64,000 nt of DNA from Pseudomonas sp. G2-4 (GTDB taxonomy: Bacteria > Pseudomonadota > Gammaproteobacteria > Pseudomonadales > Pseudomonadaceae). A program made the translations under genes and the position numbers. Below the pieces are notes generated by a model. The model did not search any database and had not been told where the DNA came from. It worked only from the letters and a program-made list of their open reading frames with translations. The DNA is taken from the NCBI RefSeq assembly GCF_030064125.1, contig NZ_CP125957.1, positions 5,636,501 to 5,700,500 on the forward strand, given 5' to 3'. Of the stretch, positions 1-10,800 are shown in pieces (position 1 is the first letter of the stretch; each line of letters begins with the position of its first letter).

Positions 1-278
1 GGGCCGACCTTGCTCTCGAGGCGAATCCGGTAGCCGACCGTTTCACCGACCTTTTCCCCCAGCTCGCTGGCCAGGCGCTCGGCCGCCGCCCGTGCCGCCA
101 GGCGTCGGGGTTCGAGCATCAGGATGGTCTGCCCGGCCAGCCAGGGCTCGTTCAACAGGGCCAAGGGAACGCGGGTGGTTTTACCGGCACCGGGCGGTGC
201 TTCGAGCACCGCTTCGTGGCGCGACGCCAGGGCTTGACGCAGGGCGGGTAAAACTTCATCAATCGGCAAAGAAATCAT
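1..278 (-). CDS. hrpB: ATP-dependent helicase HrpB, N-terminal part (runs off the left edge)
   Basis: The reverse strand reads from an ATG at 276-278 to the window edge, giving the first 92 residues of a DEAH-box helicase of the HrpB family. Walker A (GAGKT, K33) lies in the APPGAGKTT context typical of DEAH helicases, followed by motif Ia [15 protein letters not shown]. HrpB proteins are large (about 840 aa) RNA-helicase-like ATPases of poorly defined bacterial role, so most of the gene lies outside. It diverges from the lipoprotein gene at 374, so 279-373 must carry both promoters. Family is clear; the function is only inferred from family. Confidence 0.9.
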   Translation of the reverse strand, partial: MISLPIDEVLPALRQALASRHEAVLEAPPGAGKTTRVPLALLNEPWLAGQTILMLEPRRLAARAAAERLASELGEKVGETVGYRIRLESKVG

Positions 279-373
279 GCTGGCTCCAAAACAGAGGGCC
301 GAGTATAACGGCGAACTGTTTAGCGTGGTCTGGACTCCAACCAGCAACGCCTTTATCTGCTCAGGAGATTGCT

Positions 374-793
374 ATGCGTATTCCCTTTCGCGTAATCGGC
401 GGCGTCCTGGTCGCCACCCTGCTGACCCAGGTCAGCGCCTGCGGCTCGATCTTCTACCCGGACCGGCGTGGCCAGATCGACGGCAAGATCGACCCGGCGA
501 TTGCCGCGCTCGATGCCGTCGGCCTGCTGTTCTACATCATCCCCGGCCTGATCGCCTTCGCGGTGGACTTCGCCACTGGCGCCATTTATTTCGAGCCGGG
601 CCGAAGCGTCCAGATCGAGCCAGAAAAACTCAAGCCGGCCATCAACCCCGACGGCACCGTCAATAACCACAAGCTGCAAGCGATCCTGGAAAGCGAACTG
701 GGCCGCAGTTTCCCGTTGGACGATCCACGGCTGATCCAGCACAAGGGCAACGCCCAGCAACTGGCCGCCCTCGGTCTCAAACCGGCGGCATGA
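374..793 (+). CDS. Small putative lipoprotein of unknown function
   Basis: 139 residues starting at ATG 374 behind an AGGAG at 363-367; longer in-frame extensions lack a ribosome site. Residues 1-22 form a lipoprotein signal peptide ending in VSAC with the lipidated Cys at 23. A hydrophobic stretch follows (about residues 50-75, LLFYIIPGLIAFAVDF), then a soluble tail with a SFPLDDPRLIQHKGN segment. The layout recalls YceK/YidQ-type small envelope lipoproteins, but I cannot assign a function. It sits 28 bp upstream of fieF on the same strand and may be co-transcribed with it. Confidence 0.85.
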   Translation: MRIPFRVIGGVLVATLLTQVSACGSIFYPDRRGQIDGKIDPAIAALDAVGLLFYIIPGLIAFAVDFATGAIYFEPGRSVQIEPEKLKPAINPDGTVNNHKLQAILESELGRSFPLDDPRLIQHKGNAQQLAALGLKPAA

Positions 794-821
794 CAGGCGC
801 CACTGAAGGAACGAGCGCGCC

Positions 822-1715
822 ATGACCACCAGCACCGAACACGCTCGCCTGCTGCGCCTGGCCACCCGGGCTTCTGTGGCCGTGGCGCTCATCCTGGTGA
901 TTGCCAAGGCGCTGGCCTGGTGGCTGAGCGGTTCGGTGAGCATGCTCGCCGGCCTGACCGACTCGGCCCTGGACGGCGTCACGTCGCTGCTTAATCTGCT
1001 GGCGGTGCATTACGCATTGCGCCCCGCCGACGATGATCATCGCTACGGACACGGCAAGGCCGAATCCCTGGCCGGCATGGCCCAGGCGCTGTTTATCGGC
1101 GGCAGTGCCGTGTTGATTGCCTTGCAGGCGTTCGAGCGGTTGAAAAACCCGCTGCCGGTGGACGCCCCTTGGCTCAGCGTCGGGGTGATCGTGTTTTCCC
1201 TCGGACTGACCCTGGCGTTGTTGGCGTTGCAACATCGGGTCATCCGTGCCACCGGCTCCAATGCCGTGCGCGCCGACTCCCTGCACTATCGCTCCGACCT
1301 GTTGCTCAACGGCAGCATCCTGGTCGCCCTGGTGCTGGCCGGGTTCGGCTGGTATCAACTCGACGCCTGGTTCGGCCTGGGCATTGCGGCGTACATCCTG
1401 TGGAGCGCGATCCAGATAGCCCGGGAAAGCTTCGCCGTGCTGATGGATGAGGAACTGCCGCCCGACGTCAGCCAGCACATGCTGGAACTGGCTTGTGCCG
1501 TGCCGGGAGTCGTTGGCGCCCACGACCTGCGCACGCGGATTTCCGGCAACCACTGGTTCGTGCAGCTGCACCTGGAGTTGCCGGGGGAACTGACCCTGTC
1601 AGTGGCCCACGGCATCAGCGACCAGGCGGCCGACGCGATCCATCGCGCTTACCCGAAGGCCGAAGTGCTGGTTCATGCTGATCCGCTGGAAGTGGTGAGC
1701 GGGTCCAAAGCTTGA
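822..1715 (+). CDS. fieF: Cation diffusion facilitator, ferrous iron/zinc efflux (FieF-like)
   Basis: 297 residues, the usual length of FieF/YiiP-type transporters. The N-terminal two thirds is six membrane helices; metal-site residues are visible as TDSALD (D47, D51) in helix 2 and HYRSD (H155, D159) in helix 5, equivalent to the DD-HD site of E. coli FieF (D45, D49, H153, D157). A cytoplasmic domain follows from about residue 210 (VVGAHDLRTRISGNHWFVQ) with the ferredoxin-like fold of the family. The protein exports divalent metal by proton antiport across the inner membrane. Substrate preference (Zn, Fe, Cd) cannot be read from sequence. Confidence 0.93.
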   Translation: MTTSTEHARLLRLATRASVAVALILVIAKALAWWLSGSVSMLAGLTDSALDGVTSLLNLLAVHYALRPADDDHRYGHGKAESLAGMAQALFIGGSAVLIALQAFERLKNPLPVDAPWLSVGVIVFSLGLTLALLALQHRVIRATGSNAVRADSLHYRSDLLLNGSILVALVLAGFGWYQLDAWFGLGIAAYILWSAIQIARESFAVLMDEELPPDVSQHMLELACAVPGVVGAHDLRTRISGNHWFVQLHLELPGELTLSVAHGISDQAADAIHRAYPKAEVLVHADPLEVVSGSKA

Positions 1716-1734
1716 TGGCCTGAACTGCGCTGAA

Positions 1735-2745
1735 TCAGTAAGTCACCTGATACCCACGACTGCTCAAGCAACTACCCTGGGCCTGGCGATAGGTCTGCAC
1801 CACCTCCGGTGCCGGCGGGTAGGTGTAGCTGCGCGGATCGAAACCACTCTGCTGCACCGCCCAGCGATAGCAATCGTACCCATCCTGGTTGACCTGCTCG
1901 GGCGACTGGCCGTTGGCTGGATAAGCCACCACGTCGTAGCTGTTGCCTTGGGGCTGAGGTTGCGGGTTGGCCACCGGCGGCTCGACCACGACGTAATCCT
2001 GGGTATTGGCTTCGTAGATGTAATAAGCGCCGGCGGCGAGAAAGAACAACGAGCTGCCGATCCACACTTCCCTGGCGTAATCGGGCAGATAGCGGGTGCG
2101 AATGCCCCGTGGCGGCGCGACCACCACATAACGCGGCCCTTGAGGACGATACCAATAGCCGCCGGAATAGAAATAGTCATGACCACGATAAGGCACGCGG
2201 TAGTTGCGGTCCGGAAAACGGTCGATCACGTACCCCGGGCGGTATTGCGGCCCCGGGCCCCAGCCATTGCCATGACCGTCCGGCCGACCGGGCCAATGCT
2301 GTTCGGGACGGTTGTCACGCCCCGGGCGGGGCCCAGCGTTGGGATAGCCGTCGCTGCGGCGCGGAATATCGCGGTAATACCCTGGTTGCGGTTCCCGGGT
2401 CTGGGTCACGCTGTCGGGCCGGCCCTGGATCGGCAGATTGTTGCCAGGTTGCTGCGGCCCACGACCATGGCCGTTGGGGTCTTGAGGCCCACGGTCGGGG
2501 CGCTGGCCGCCCTGGTATTGAGGCTGCGGCTTGACCTCGAACTGGCGGCTGTTGTCACCACGAATGATTTCATTGCTCTGCGGCCGGGGCTGGCCGGAAT
2601 ACCCCTGGCCGTTACCGCCTCGCCCGTCCTGGCCGCGACCGCCGTCCGGGCCACCGCGGTTTTGCTGATCGTCGGCCATTCCCTGCGCACTGACACTTGC
2701 CCACAACAGACCAACACCTGCCAAACGCCAGATGCGCGACTTCAT
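1735..2745 (-). CDS. Exported Pro/Gly/Gln-rich protein with DUF6515-like C-terminal half
   Basis: 336 residues from the ATG at 2743-2745, chosen because GAGG lies seven bases upstream; a GTG at 2757 is also open. Signal peptide is about residues 1-25 (ASVSAQGMADD). Residues about 30-170 are low-complexity Gly, Pro, Gln, Arg and Asp, probably disordered. The second half holds tyrosine-rich segments (YFYSGGYWYRPQGPRYVVV), a hydrophobic stretch (SSLFFLAAGAYYIYEA) and a terminal DCYRWAVQQSGFDP block seen in DUF6515-type proteins. Convergent with fieF, 19 bp apart. No function is known to me; it is likely periplasmic or membrane-attached. Confidence 0.8.
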   Translation of the reverse strand: MKSRIWRLAGVGLLWASVSAQGMADDQQNRGGPDGGRGQDGRGGNGQGYSGQPRPQSNEIIRGDNSRQFEVKPQPQYQGGQRPDRGPQDPNGHGRGPQQPGNNLPIQGRPDSVTQTREPQPGYYRDIPRRSDGYPNAGPRPGRDNRPEQHWPGRPDGHGNGWGPGPQYRPGYVIDRFPDRNYRVPYRGHDYFYSGGYWYRPQGPRYVVVAPPRGIRTRYLPDYAREVWIGSSLFFLAAGAYYIYEANTQDYVVVEPPVANPQPQPQGNSYDVVAYPANGQSPEQVNQDGYDCYRWAVQQSGFDPRSYTYPPAPEVVQTYRQAQGSCLSSRGYQVTY

Positions 2746-3085
2746 GTTATTCCTCACAACGGTTCAAGGCCTGACGATAAGACTCGGAAAAGCCCAGGCC
2801 GGTTCTGCGACAGGTTATCAGTCACGGGGGTTATTTCGCAGTGCATTTTCCTGGGTCTTGCCGCCACGTTCCCCTAAAGTTCGCGTCAATACTCGCAACC
2901 AAGGGCCATAAGCCACCACCCAAAAATTACTGGCAATTACCGTTCGTCGTTTTTTCGAGCCATTTTCTAATACAAGGAGTTTTACCATTTAATATGCCCA
3001 CCGATTCATCGGGCGACATGGATTCCGGTCCGCCTGAAATGACCGTTGGCATTTGCCGCAGTTGGCCGTTCAAGGGAATGAAGGC
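2746..3085. promoter_or_regulatory. Divergent intergenic region, start of the two-partner secretion locus
   Basis: 340 bp between the DUF6515 gene and tpsB, the most AT-rich non-repetitive stretch nearby (about 2880-2995). It must carry promoters in both directions, though I see no clean -35/-10 pair. A strong ribosome site AAGGAG at 2974-2979 is followed not by a long gene but by a short open frame at 2994. There is no REP here. The extra AT content agrees with the neighbouring locus being acquired. Confidence 0.5.
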
Positions 3086-3089
3086 ATGA
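2994..3089 (+). other. Possible 31-codon leader ORF coupled to tpsB
   Basis: ATG at 2994 opens a 31-codon frame (MPTDSSGDMDSGPPE...) whose TGA at 3087-3089 overlaps the tpsB ATG at 3086 as ATGA. The nearest strong ribosome site, AAGGAG at 2974-2979, is 14 bases from this ATG, which is longer than optimal. Translational coupling into tpsB is an inference. It may be only chance, since tpsB has its own AAGGGA at 3072-3077. Confidence 0.25.
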
Positions 3090-4777
3090 CCCGCTTTGGT
3101 ACTACGCACATTTTGGCTTCTTGTGCGCTTTTTACATCCCTGGCTCATGCCGCTCCCCTCCAGACTCCCGGCGACCGCGATCTGATTCGTGATCGCCAGC
3201 AGCAATTGCTGCAAGAGCAACAAAAACGCCTCGACGAACTCCAGCAACTGCCCGGCAAGACATTGCCCGCGCCTGAGCCGGCCAAACCCGACGACAGTCG
3301 CTGCTTCGACATCAAGACCATCGAACTCGAGGGCGCGCCCCACCTCGACGCTGGCACGCGAGAGCAATTGCTCAGGCCCTACCAGAACCAATGCCTGTCG
3401 GTCGTGCAGATCAACACGCTGCTCAAGGCCGTGACCCATCATTACCTTGAACGCGGCTTCGTCACCACGCGCGCTTATCTGCCACAGCAGGATCTGTCGG
3501 GCGGAGTGCTGAAAATCGTGGTAGTCGAAGGGCGTCTTGAAGGCTTCGACAGCTCCGCCCTGGCCAGCCCCCGCGAGTTGACGATGACGTTTCCCGGCGA
3601 GACTGGCGAGCTGCTGAACCTGCGGGAACTGGAGCAACTGGTGGACCAACTCAGTCGCTTGCCGTCCCGCCAGGCCCAGCTTGAACTGACGCCAGGCGAG
3701 CAGGTCGGCGGCAGCCGCATCGGCTTCAAGGGCGAGCGGGAAAAACCCTGGCGCGTCTCGGCGATGCGCAGCAATGACGGCGACCGCAGCACGGGCCAAC
3801 AACAGATGGGCCTGGGGTTGGACTGGGACAGCCCGCTGGGCCTCGCCGACCAATTGAGCCTGCGCACCAACCAGGACGCCGTCAGCGACCACTGGCGCCA
3901 CTCCGACAACCAAAGCCTGTACTACAGCGTGCCCTACGGCTGGTGGACGTTCAACTATGCCTACAGCCAGAGTTTCTACCGCGCCCGCAACGACGCCCAA
4001 GGCTTTACATTCGGCTATGACGGCACCAGCAAGAACCATGCGCTTCGCGCCGAGCGCGTGCTGCATCGCGACAACATCAGCAAGACCGGCATCAGTTTCG
4101 GCCTCAGCCAGCTGCGCACGCGCAACTACATTGATGAAAATTTCATCGACACCTCCAGCGTGACCATCACCGAGACCCAACTGAACGTCAACCATGGCCG
4201 GCGCATCGGTTCGGCGTTCATCAACCTGGATGCCGGTTGGCAACAGGGGATTGGGGCGCTGGATGCCCAGCGGGACAGCCCTCATAGCGGACCGCAGTCG
4301 CGCTACAACAAATACAGCCTGACCCTGAGCTACTTGCAGCCGTTCCGGCTGTGGGGTGAAAGCTTCAGCTTCGACAGCCTTGCCACAGGGCAGCGCAGCG
4401 AAGATGAACTCTACAGTCCGCAACGAATCAGCCTGGGCGGTGTCAGTTCGGTACGAGGCCTGCAAGACCAGACGTTGACCGGGGACAGCGGCGGTTACTG
4501 GCGTAACCAGTTGCGCTGGCGTCGGGCAGTGACCTGGGAACCCCTGCTGCCCCTCTTGCAAGAGTACGGCGTGGCGTTCGCCTACGACGTCGGGGTCATC
4601 GAGGGCAGGTCCTCGAACCCTGATGAGCGCGGCCGCGTCAGCGGCAATGCCCTGGAGTTCAATGCCAGGGGCAAGAACCTCGCTACTTCCGTGAGCTTTG
4701 CCCGCTCACTGGAACGCCCGGGGATTATCGAAAAACGTGAACGCCCGGTGTATTTCCGCGTCGATCTGTTTTTCTGA
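3086..4777 (+). CDS. Two-partner secretion outer-membrane transporter, TpsB/ShlB/CdiB family
   Basis: 563 residues from ATG 3086 (AAGGGA seven bases upstream). Signal peptide about residues 1-22 (SLAHAA). A charged Gln-rich helix (about 28-55) corresponds to the plug helix of FhaC, then two POTRA domains (about 70-225; the first begins CFDIKTIELEGAPHL and contains GFVTTRAYLPQQDLSGG). The rest is a 16-strand beta-barrel with the Omp85-superfamily motif SVRGL (R457) in the L6 loop region and a C-terminal aromatic strand ending FRVDLFF. Length is normal for FhaC/ShlB. It should thread the adjacent TpsA protein across the outer membrane. It is first in the operon, 34 bp before tpsA, the same order as cdiB-cdiA. 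Confidence 0.95.
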   Translation: MTRFGTTHILASCALFTSLAHAAPLQTPGDRDLIRDRQQQLLQEQQKRLDELQQLPGKTLPAPEPAKPDDSRCFDIKTIELEGAPHLDAGTREQLLRPYQNQCLSVVQINTLLKAVTHHYLERGFVTTRAYLPQQDLSGGVLKIVVVEGRLEGFDSSALASPRELTMTFPGETGELLNLRELEQLVDQLSRLPSRQAQLELTPGEQVGGSRIGFKGEREKPWRVSAMRSNDGDRSTGQQQMGLGLDWDSPLGLADQLSLRTNQDAVSDHWRHSDNQSLYYSVPYGWWTFNYAYSQSFYRARNDAQGFTFGYDGTSKNHALRAERVLHRDNISKTGISFGLSQLRTRNYIDENFIDTSSVTITETQLNVNHGRRIGSAFINLDAGWQQGIGALDAQRDSPHSGPQSRYNKYSLTLSYLQPFRLWGESFSFDSLATGQRSEDELYSPQRISLGGVSSVRGLQDQTLTGDSGGYWRNQLRWRRAVTWEPLLPLLQEYGVAFAYDVGVIEGRSSNPDERGRVSGNALEFNARGKNLATSVSFARSLERPGIIEKRERPVYFRVDLFF

Positions 4778-4811
4778 CACCGAATCGCTTTTGTACTTGG
4801 AAGACTCGCAC

Positions 4812-7800
4812 ATGGACGTCCGTACCCCGCTGTCTCAATGCATTGCCCTGTCGTTGGCCTCTATTGTGCTCCTCAATCCCATTGTCGCCGCGGCGGCGGG
4901 CCTTGCAGTGGACGCGGCGGCAGGTGGCAAAACGACCATTGGCGCGGCGGGCAATGGCGTACCGGTGATCAACATCAACGGCACCAATGGCAGCGGGCTG
5001 TCCCACAACAAGTTCGTCGACTACAACGTCGGCAAAAATGGCGTGATTCTCAACAACGCGACCGGCAAGACGCAGAACACCCAACTGGGCGGAATCATCG
5101 TCGGCAACAGCAACCTCAAGGGCCAGGCCGCGCAAGTCATCCTCAACGAAATCACCAGCGGCAATCGCAGCCAAATGGCCGGCTACACCGAAGTAGCCGG
5201 GCAAGCGGCGCGCGTCATCGTCGCCAACCCCAACGGCATTACCTGCAGCGGTTGCGGTTTTATCAATACGCCCCGCGCCACCCTGACCACCGGTAAACCG
5301 GTCATGGAAGGCCAGCGTCTGGACCGCTTCCAGGTCGACGGTGGCGACATCAGCATCGAAGGCGCAGGCCTGGACGCCAGCGATGTCGACCAGTTCGACC
5401 TGATTACCCGCAGCGCCAAGCTCAACGCCAACATCTATGCAAAAAACCTCAACGTGGTGACCGGCCGCAACGACGTCAACGCCAACACGCTGAGCGCCAC
5501 CGCCCGCACCGACGACGGTAGCGAAAAACCGGAGCTGGCCATTGATAGCTCGGCCTTGGGCGGCATGTACGCTGGGGCGATTCGGCTGGTAGGCACCGAA
5601 CAGGGCGTGGGTGTACGCCTGGCTGGCGACATGGCCGCCACCGTAGGAGACATCCAGATCGATGCCGGTGGCAAGGTCAGCATGGCCAACGCCAGCGCCA
5701 ACCAAGCCATCGCGGTCAGCGGGCAAAGCCTCGACCTCCAGGGCAAGGTCTATGCCGGCACCCAGGTCAAGGTGAACGCCCGGGGTGATGTGACGGTGGG
5801 CAAGAGCGTTGCCGCTCGCGACAAAGTCAGCATCACCAGCGCCGGCAAAGTCACCAACAGTGGCATCGTCGAAGCCGGGGTGAACCCGAATAACACTCGC
5901 AACCAGAGCGGCGACGTCGTCGTCACCGCCCAGAAACTGAGCAACACCGGCAACGTCATCGCCAGCCGCACCCTTGAAGTGGGTGCCCGTGAGTTGATCG
6001 ACAATCAGAACGGCATTATCCAGGGCACCAACGTCAGCCTGACCAGCGCTCGCCTGGTCAACCAGGGCACCACGGCACGAGTGCTGGGTACAAGTGCGCT
6101 GTCGCTGGTGACTCCGGCCATCGTCAACCTCGGCGGTCTGATCCGTTTCGGCGACGGCCAGTCCACCACCCTGAACCTGGACAGCCTGGACAACACCGAC
6201 GGCCATCTTGAACTGGCCGGCGGCAGCCTCGAACTCAACGCCAAGCAACTGACCAACCTGCGCGGCTCGGTGATCGCCGATCAATTGCAAGTGACTGCCC
6301 AACGCCTGGACAACCAGCGCGGTCTGATCGCTTCCAGCGTCGGCCAATCCATCATCCAGATCAGCGACCAACTCGACAACACCGACGGCGTACTGCAAGC
6401 ACAGAGCCTGTTGGATATCAGCGCTGACCAGGTGTTGAACCAGGGCGGCAAACTCGTCGCCGATCACCTGAAACTGACCGCCGAGCGTCTGAATAACAGC
6501 GCCAATGGCCTGATCAGCGCCGAGTTGGGCAACAACGAATTGACCGTCACCCAAGACCTGAACAACCAGGGTGGTCGGATCCAGGCAACCTCCGCGTTGA
6601 CGCTCAAGACCGGGAGCACGGACAACACGGGCGGCGTCCTGGTGGCCCAGCAACTGAGCCTTGTCAGCCAAGGGGCCTTGAACAACCAGCAAGGCAAAAT
6701 CAGCGCCGACCACCTGACCGTTTCCGCCCAGGACGTGGACAACACCGAAGGCCTGCTGCAAGGCACCGGTGTCGCCACCCTGACCGCGCGCGACCTGAAC
6801 AACCTCAAGGGCAACGTCAACGGCGGCCAGCTCACCGCTGACTTGGGCAGCCTCAGCCAGAACGCTCAAGGTGTCCTCAGCGCCGAAACCGGCAAGCTGA
6901 CGATGGTCGTGGCCCGGCAACTGAACAACAGTGCCGGCCACCTGCAATCCAAGGCCGGCAACCTCGACATCACCGCGGCCGACTTGAACAATCAACAAGG
7001 CGTGGTCGTCGGCAAGCAACTGCTGTTGACTCAAAGCGGCTTGCTGGATAACCGCGGCGGCCGCGTGGTGGGCGATCAGTTGACCCTCGTCGCCGGGCGC
7101 ATCGATAACAGCACCAACGGTTTGCTGCTGGCCGGTACCGGCGGTGCGCTGCTGACCCTGAAGGATCAAGGCTTGACGCCTGGGCAGTTGCTCAACACTC
7201 AGGGGCGCGTGCAGAGCGACGGCCATTTGCAGGTCGACGGTAGCGAGATCGAGAACCACGGCGGCGTGCTGCTGGGCAGCAGCGTCGGGGTCAACACCAC
7301 CCGTCTGGATAACAGCGCCCAGGGCTCGATGATAGCCACCGGCGGGGCCATCGGGCTGGCGGTTTCGGGCGTATTGAACAATGCCTTGGGCCTGATCGAT
7401 GGCGGTGATGCGTCGGTGCTTGTGACCCAGGCGACCCGGATCGATAACCAGGGCGGCACGCTCACCGGCAAGCGCCTGGACATCCAAGGCACGGTTGTGG
7501 ACAACCGCAAGGGCCAATTGTTGTCTGGCGTCGATGGTTTGAAAATAACCGCGACCAGCGTGGACAACAGCGCCGGCCTGATACTGGCGCAGGCGGGTCA
7601 CGCTGACTTGCAACTCAATCAGGGCGCGCTGGACAACCAGGGCGGAGCCTTGCAAGGCAGCAGCGTCGAAGTCGTCGCCGCCTCTGCGAACAACAACGCA
7701 CTGGAAGGCAAGGCCGGACTCATCAACGCCCAGGCCGGCGACCTGAAACTGCTGATCGATAACCTGACCAACCAGGCGGGTCGTCTCTATGCCCAAGGCC

Positions 7801-10800
7801 TGCTGAGCAGCCAGGGCCAGACCCTGGACAACCGCGCTGGCGGTGAGATCAGTGCCAGGACCTTGAGCCTCAACGCGCTCAATACCTATAACCAGACCGG
7901 CCTGATCGAATCCGGCGGCAACCTGCTGCTGACTGGCGGGAATCTTCATAACAGTGCTGGCCGCATCCGTGCCCTGGGTGGCGATCTCAGCCAGATCCTG
8001 CTCACAGGTGCCCTGGACAACCAGAGCGGCTCCATCGGCATCACCAGCCAAGCCGTCACCCTCAAGGCCGGGGCGCTGAACAACCTCGCCGGCAGCCTCG
8101 AACACGCCGGGACAGGCCTGCTCGATATTGACCTCACCAGCCTGACCGGCAACCAAGGCAGCATCACGAGTCTGGGCAGCGGGGATGTGGACATTGGCTC
8201 GATCGACGGCACCGGGCGCCTGCAACTCAACGGCGCACTGGATCTGACCGTAGGCGGCGACGTCAACCTGCTGGCCGGTGACCGCATTGCCAGCGCCGGC
8301 GGCCTGAGCCTGAGCGCAGCCACCCTGAACAACAGCGGTGAAGTGCTCAGTGACGGCGATCTGGGCCTGGTGCTCAGTGGTGACCTGAACAACAACGGCC
8401 TGCTGTCGGCAGCCAAGGCCGTCAGCATCTCGGCGGGCAACCTGACTCAAAATAACGGACGCATCGCCAGCGGCGGCAATACCACGCTCGCCCTGCGCGG
8501 CAACCTGGACAATCTGGGGCGACTGATCGCCAATCAGAACCTCAATATCCACGCCACCCAAGTCACCAACCGCGGCACCCTCGGTGCCATGGGCCAGCTG
8601 GATATCTTCGCGGGCAACGGCATCAGCACCTCGGCCAATACCCTGGTCTACAGCGGGGGCGACATGAATCTGCGCGGCGCCACCCTGAGCAACCACTACG
8701 GTGACATCTACAGCAAGGGCAACCTGAGCTTTGCCGGCCTTAACGACACTCAGGCACAAAGCCTGAGCAACCGCTCGGCGAACATCGAAAGCGAGGGCGA
8801 CATGAACCTCAATGTCGCCAGCCTGGAAAACACCAAGGATGAGTTCGAAATCGGCGAATCCCTGGTCAGCCGCCGCATCGACATCAACTGCACCGACTGC
8901 TCCGGCAAGCACCACACCGCGACCTTTATCGTCAACAGCACCTACCTGGGTAAAATCATCAAGGATTCTCCGGGTGCACGCCTGATTGCCGGGCGTGACC
9001 TGCTGATCAATGCCGGCACCGTGGAAAACAAGCAAAGCCTGATCGCCGCCAACCGCGATGCGTTCGTCAACGCCACTAACTTCTACAACCGCGGCGCGAC
9101 CCTCGACCAACGCGTTGAAAGCACCACTTACTTCCTGCACGGTGTGAAGCAGGGCGACTTCCGTTGGGCAGAATCCAATGCCAATGCCTGGAACGCGGCC
9201 AACGCCGGCAGCGCTCCGGATCAGCAGCAACCGATTCCGACAGCAATCACCCAATATCCGCTCATCGGCCAGAGCAGCGTTGTACAGAACGGCACCCAAA
9301 CCGGTTCCGCCTCAACCTTGCAGTCGGGTCGTCAGTTGAACCTCATCGTCACCGGTAATCTTGAAAACGGCACGTTGACTCAACAGGCCCAAGCTCAGTT
9401 GACCGGCCAGAGCCTGACCAATACCGTTGGCCTGGTCGGTGGCCAGACCATCACCGTCAATGCCTTGGGCAGCGGTGGCAGCACCCAGGTGGCGGCGGAT
9501 GTACGTCGCGTCGAACGTGTCACGGCCGATGGCAGCACCCAAGTGAGCTTTGCACCCGTGGACTTTGCCGGCGTGCCTTTTGTCGCCGTCGATCCCACCG
9601 CACTCGGCACTTATCGCCTGCCGGAAGGTGACTACGGCCTGTTCGTGCGCAGCCAGAACCCCGACAGCCGCTACCTGATCGAGACCAACCCGAACCTGAC
9701 CAACCTCTCGCGATTCCTGAGTTCCGACTACATGTTGGGCCAGTTGGGCTACAACGACGACCGGAGCTGGCGTCGCCTGGGTGACGGCCTGTACGAAACC
9801 CGCCTGATTCGCGAAGCGGTGCTGGCCCAGACCGGCCAGCGCTTCCTTGCCGCCAGCCTGACCAGTGACTACGACCAATATCAGTACCTGATGGACAATG
9901 CCATCACCTCCAAAGACTCGTTGCAACTGAGCGTCGGCGTGGCGCTGACCTCACAGCAAGTGGCTGCGTTGACCCATGACATCGTCTGGATGGAAACCCG
10001 CCGGGTACAGGACCAGGACGTTCTGGTGCCGGTGCTCTATCTGGCCCAGGCCGAGTCGCGCAACCTGCGCGGCGGCAGCCTGGTGCAAGCCCGGGATATC
10101 AACCTGATGGCCGGCAACGACCTGACCAACGTCGGCACCCTGCGAGCCAGCAACAACCTGACGGCCGAAGCGGGGAACAGTCTCTACCAGGGTGGCCTGG
10201 CGCAAGCCAGCGAGCGGGTAAGCCTGATGGCCCAGAACAGCATCCGCAACGCACTGGGTGGCGAAGTACGCGGCCATCAGGTCGACCTTAACGCTGTCAA
10301 AGGCGATATCGTCAACGAGCGCGCCGCCATGGAAGTACTTTATGGCTCCGGCTCGCGGACCAACCTGGACCAGGGCAGCCTGATCAGTGCCCGTCAGCAA
10401 TTGAATGTCAGTGCCGGACGCGACCTGACCAACAAAGGCCAGATCCACAGCGACGGCAATGCCAGTCTCAGCGCCGGTCGCGACGTGGACATGCTCGCGG
10501 TACAAGATCACACCTTTACCCAACACGCGATCCGTCGTGGCCTGGTGACCAATGACACAGTGAAGACCCTGGGCTCGAGCGTCACCACGGGCGGCGACCT
10601 GAAAGTGAACGCCGGTCGCGACATGGCTATCGTGGCGAGTCAGGTCAAGGCCGGTCATGACCTGGCCCTCAACGCCGGCAATGACATGGCCATTGTCTCA
10701 GGCCAGGATGAGCAGTCCTCGACCTTCATCCAGAAGAAAAAAGGCTCCTGGGGCAAAAGCAAAACCACCCAGAGCGCGGACTCGGCGACCACCAACGTGG

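Noticed and set aside
4725..9299. 1524-codon open frame on the minus strand opposite tpsA
   Set aside because: It is an antisense shadow of the repetitive, GC-rich exoprotein gene. It has no ribosome site or recognisable domain, and its composition reflects the codon bias of the other strand.
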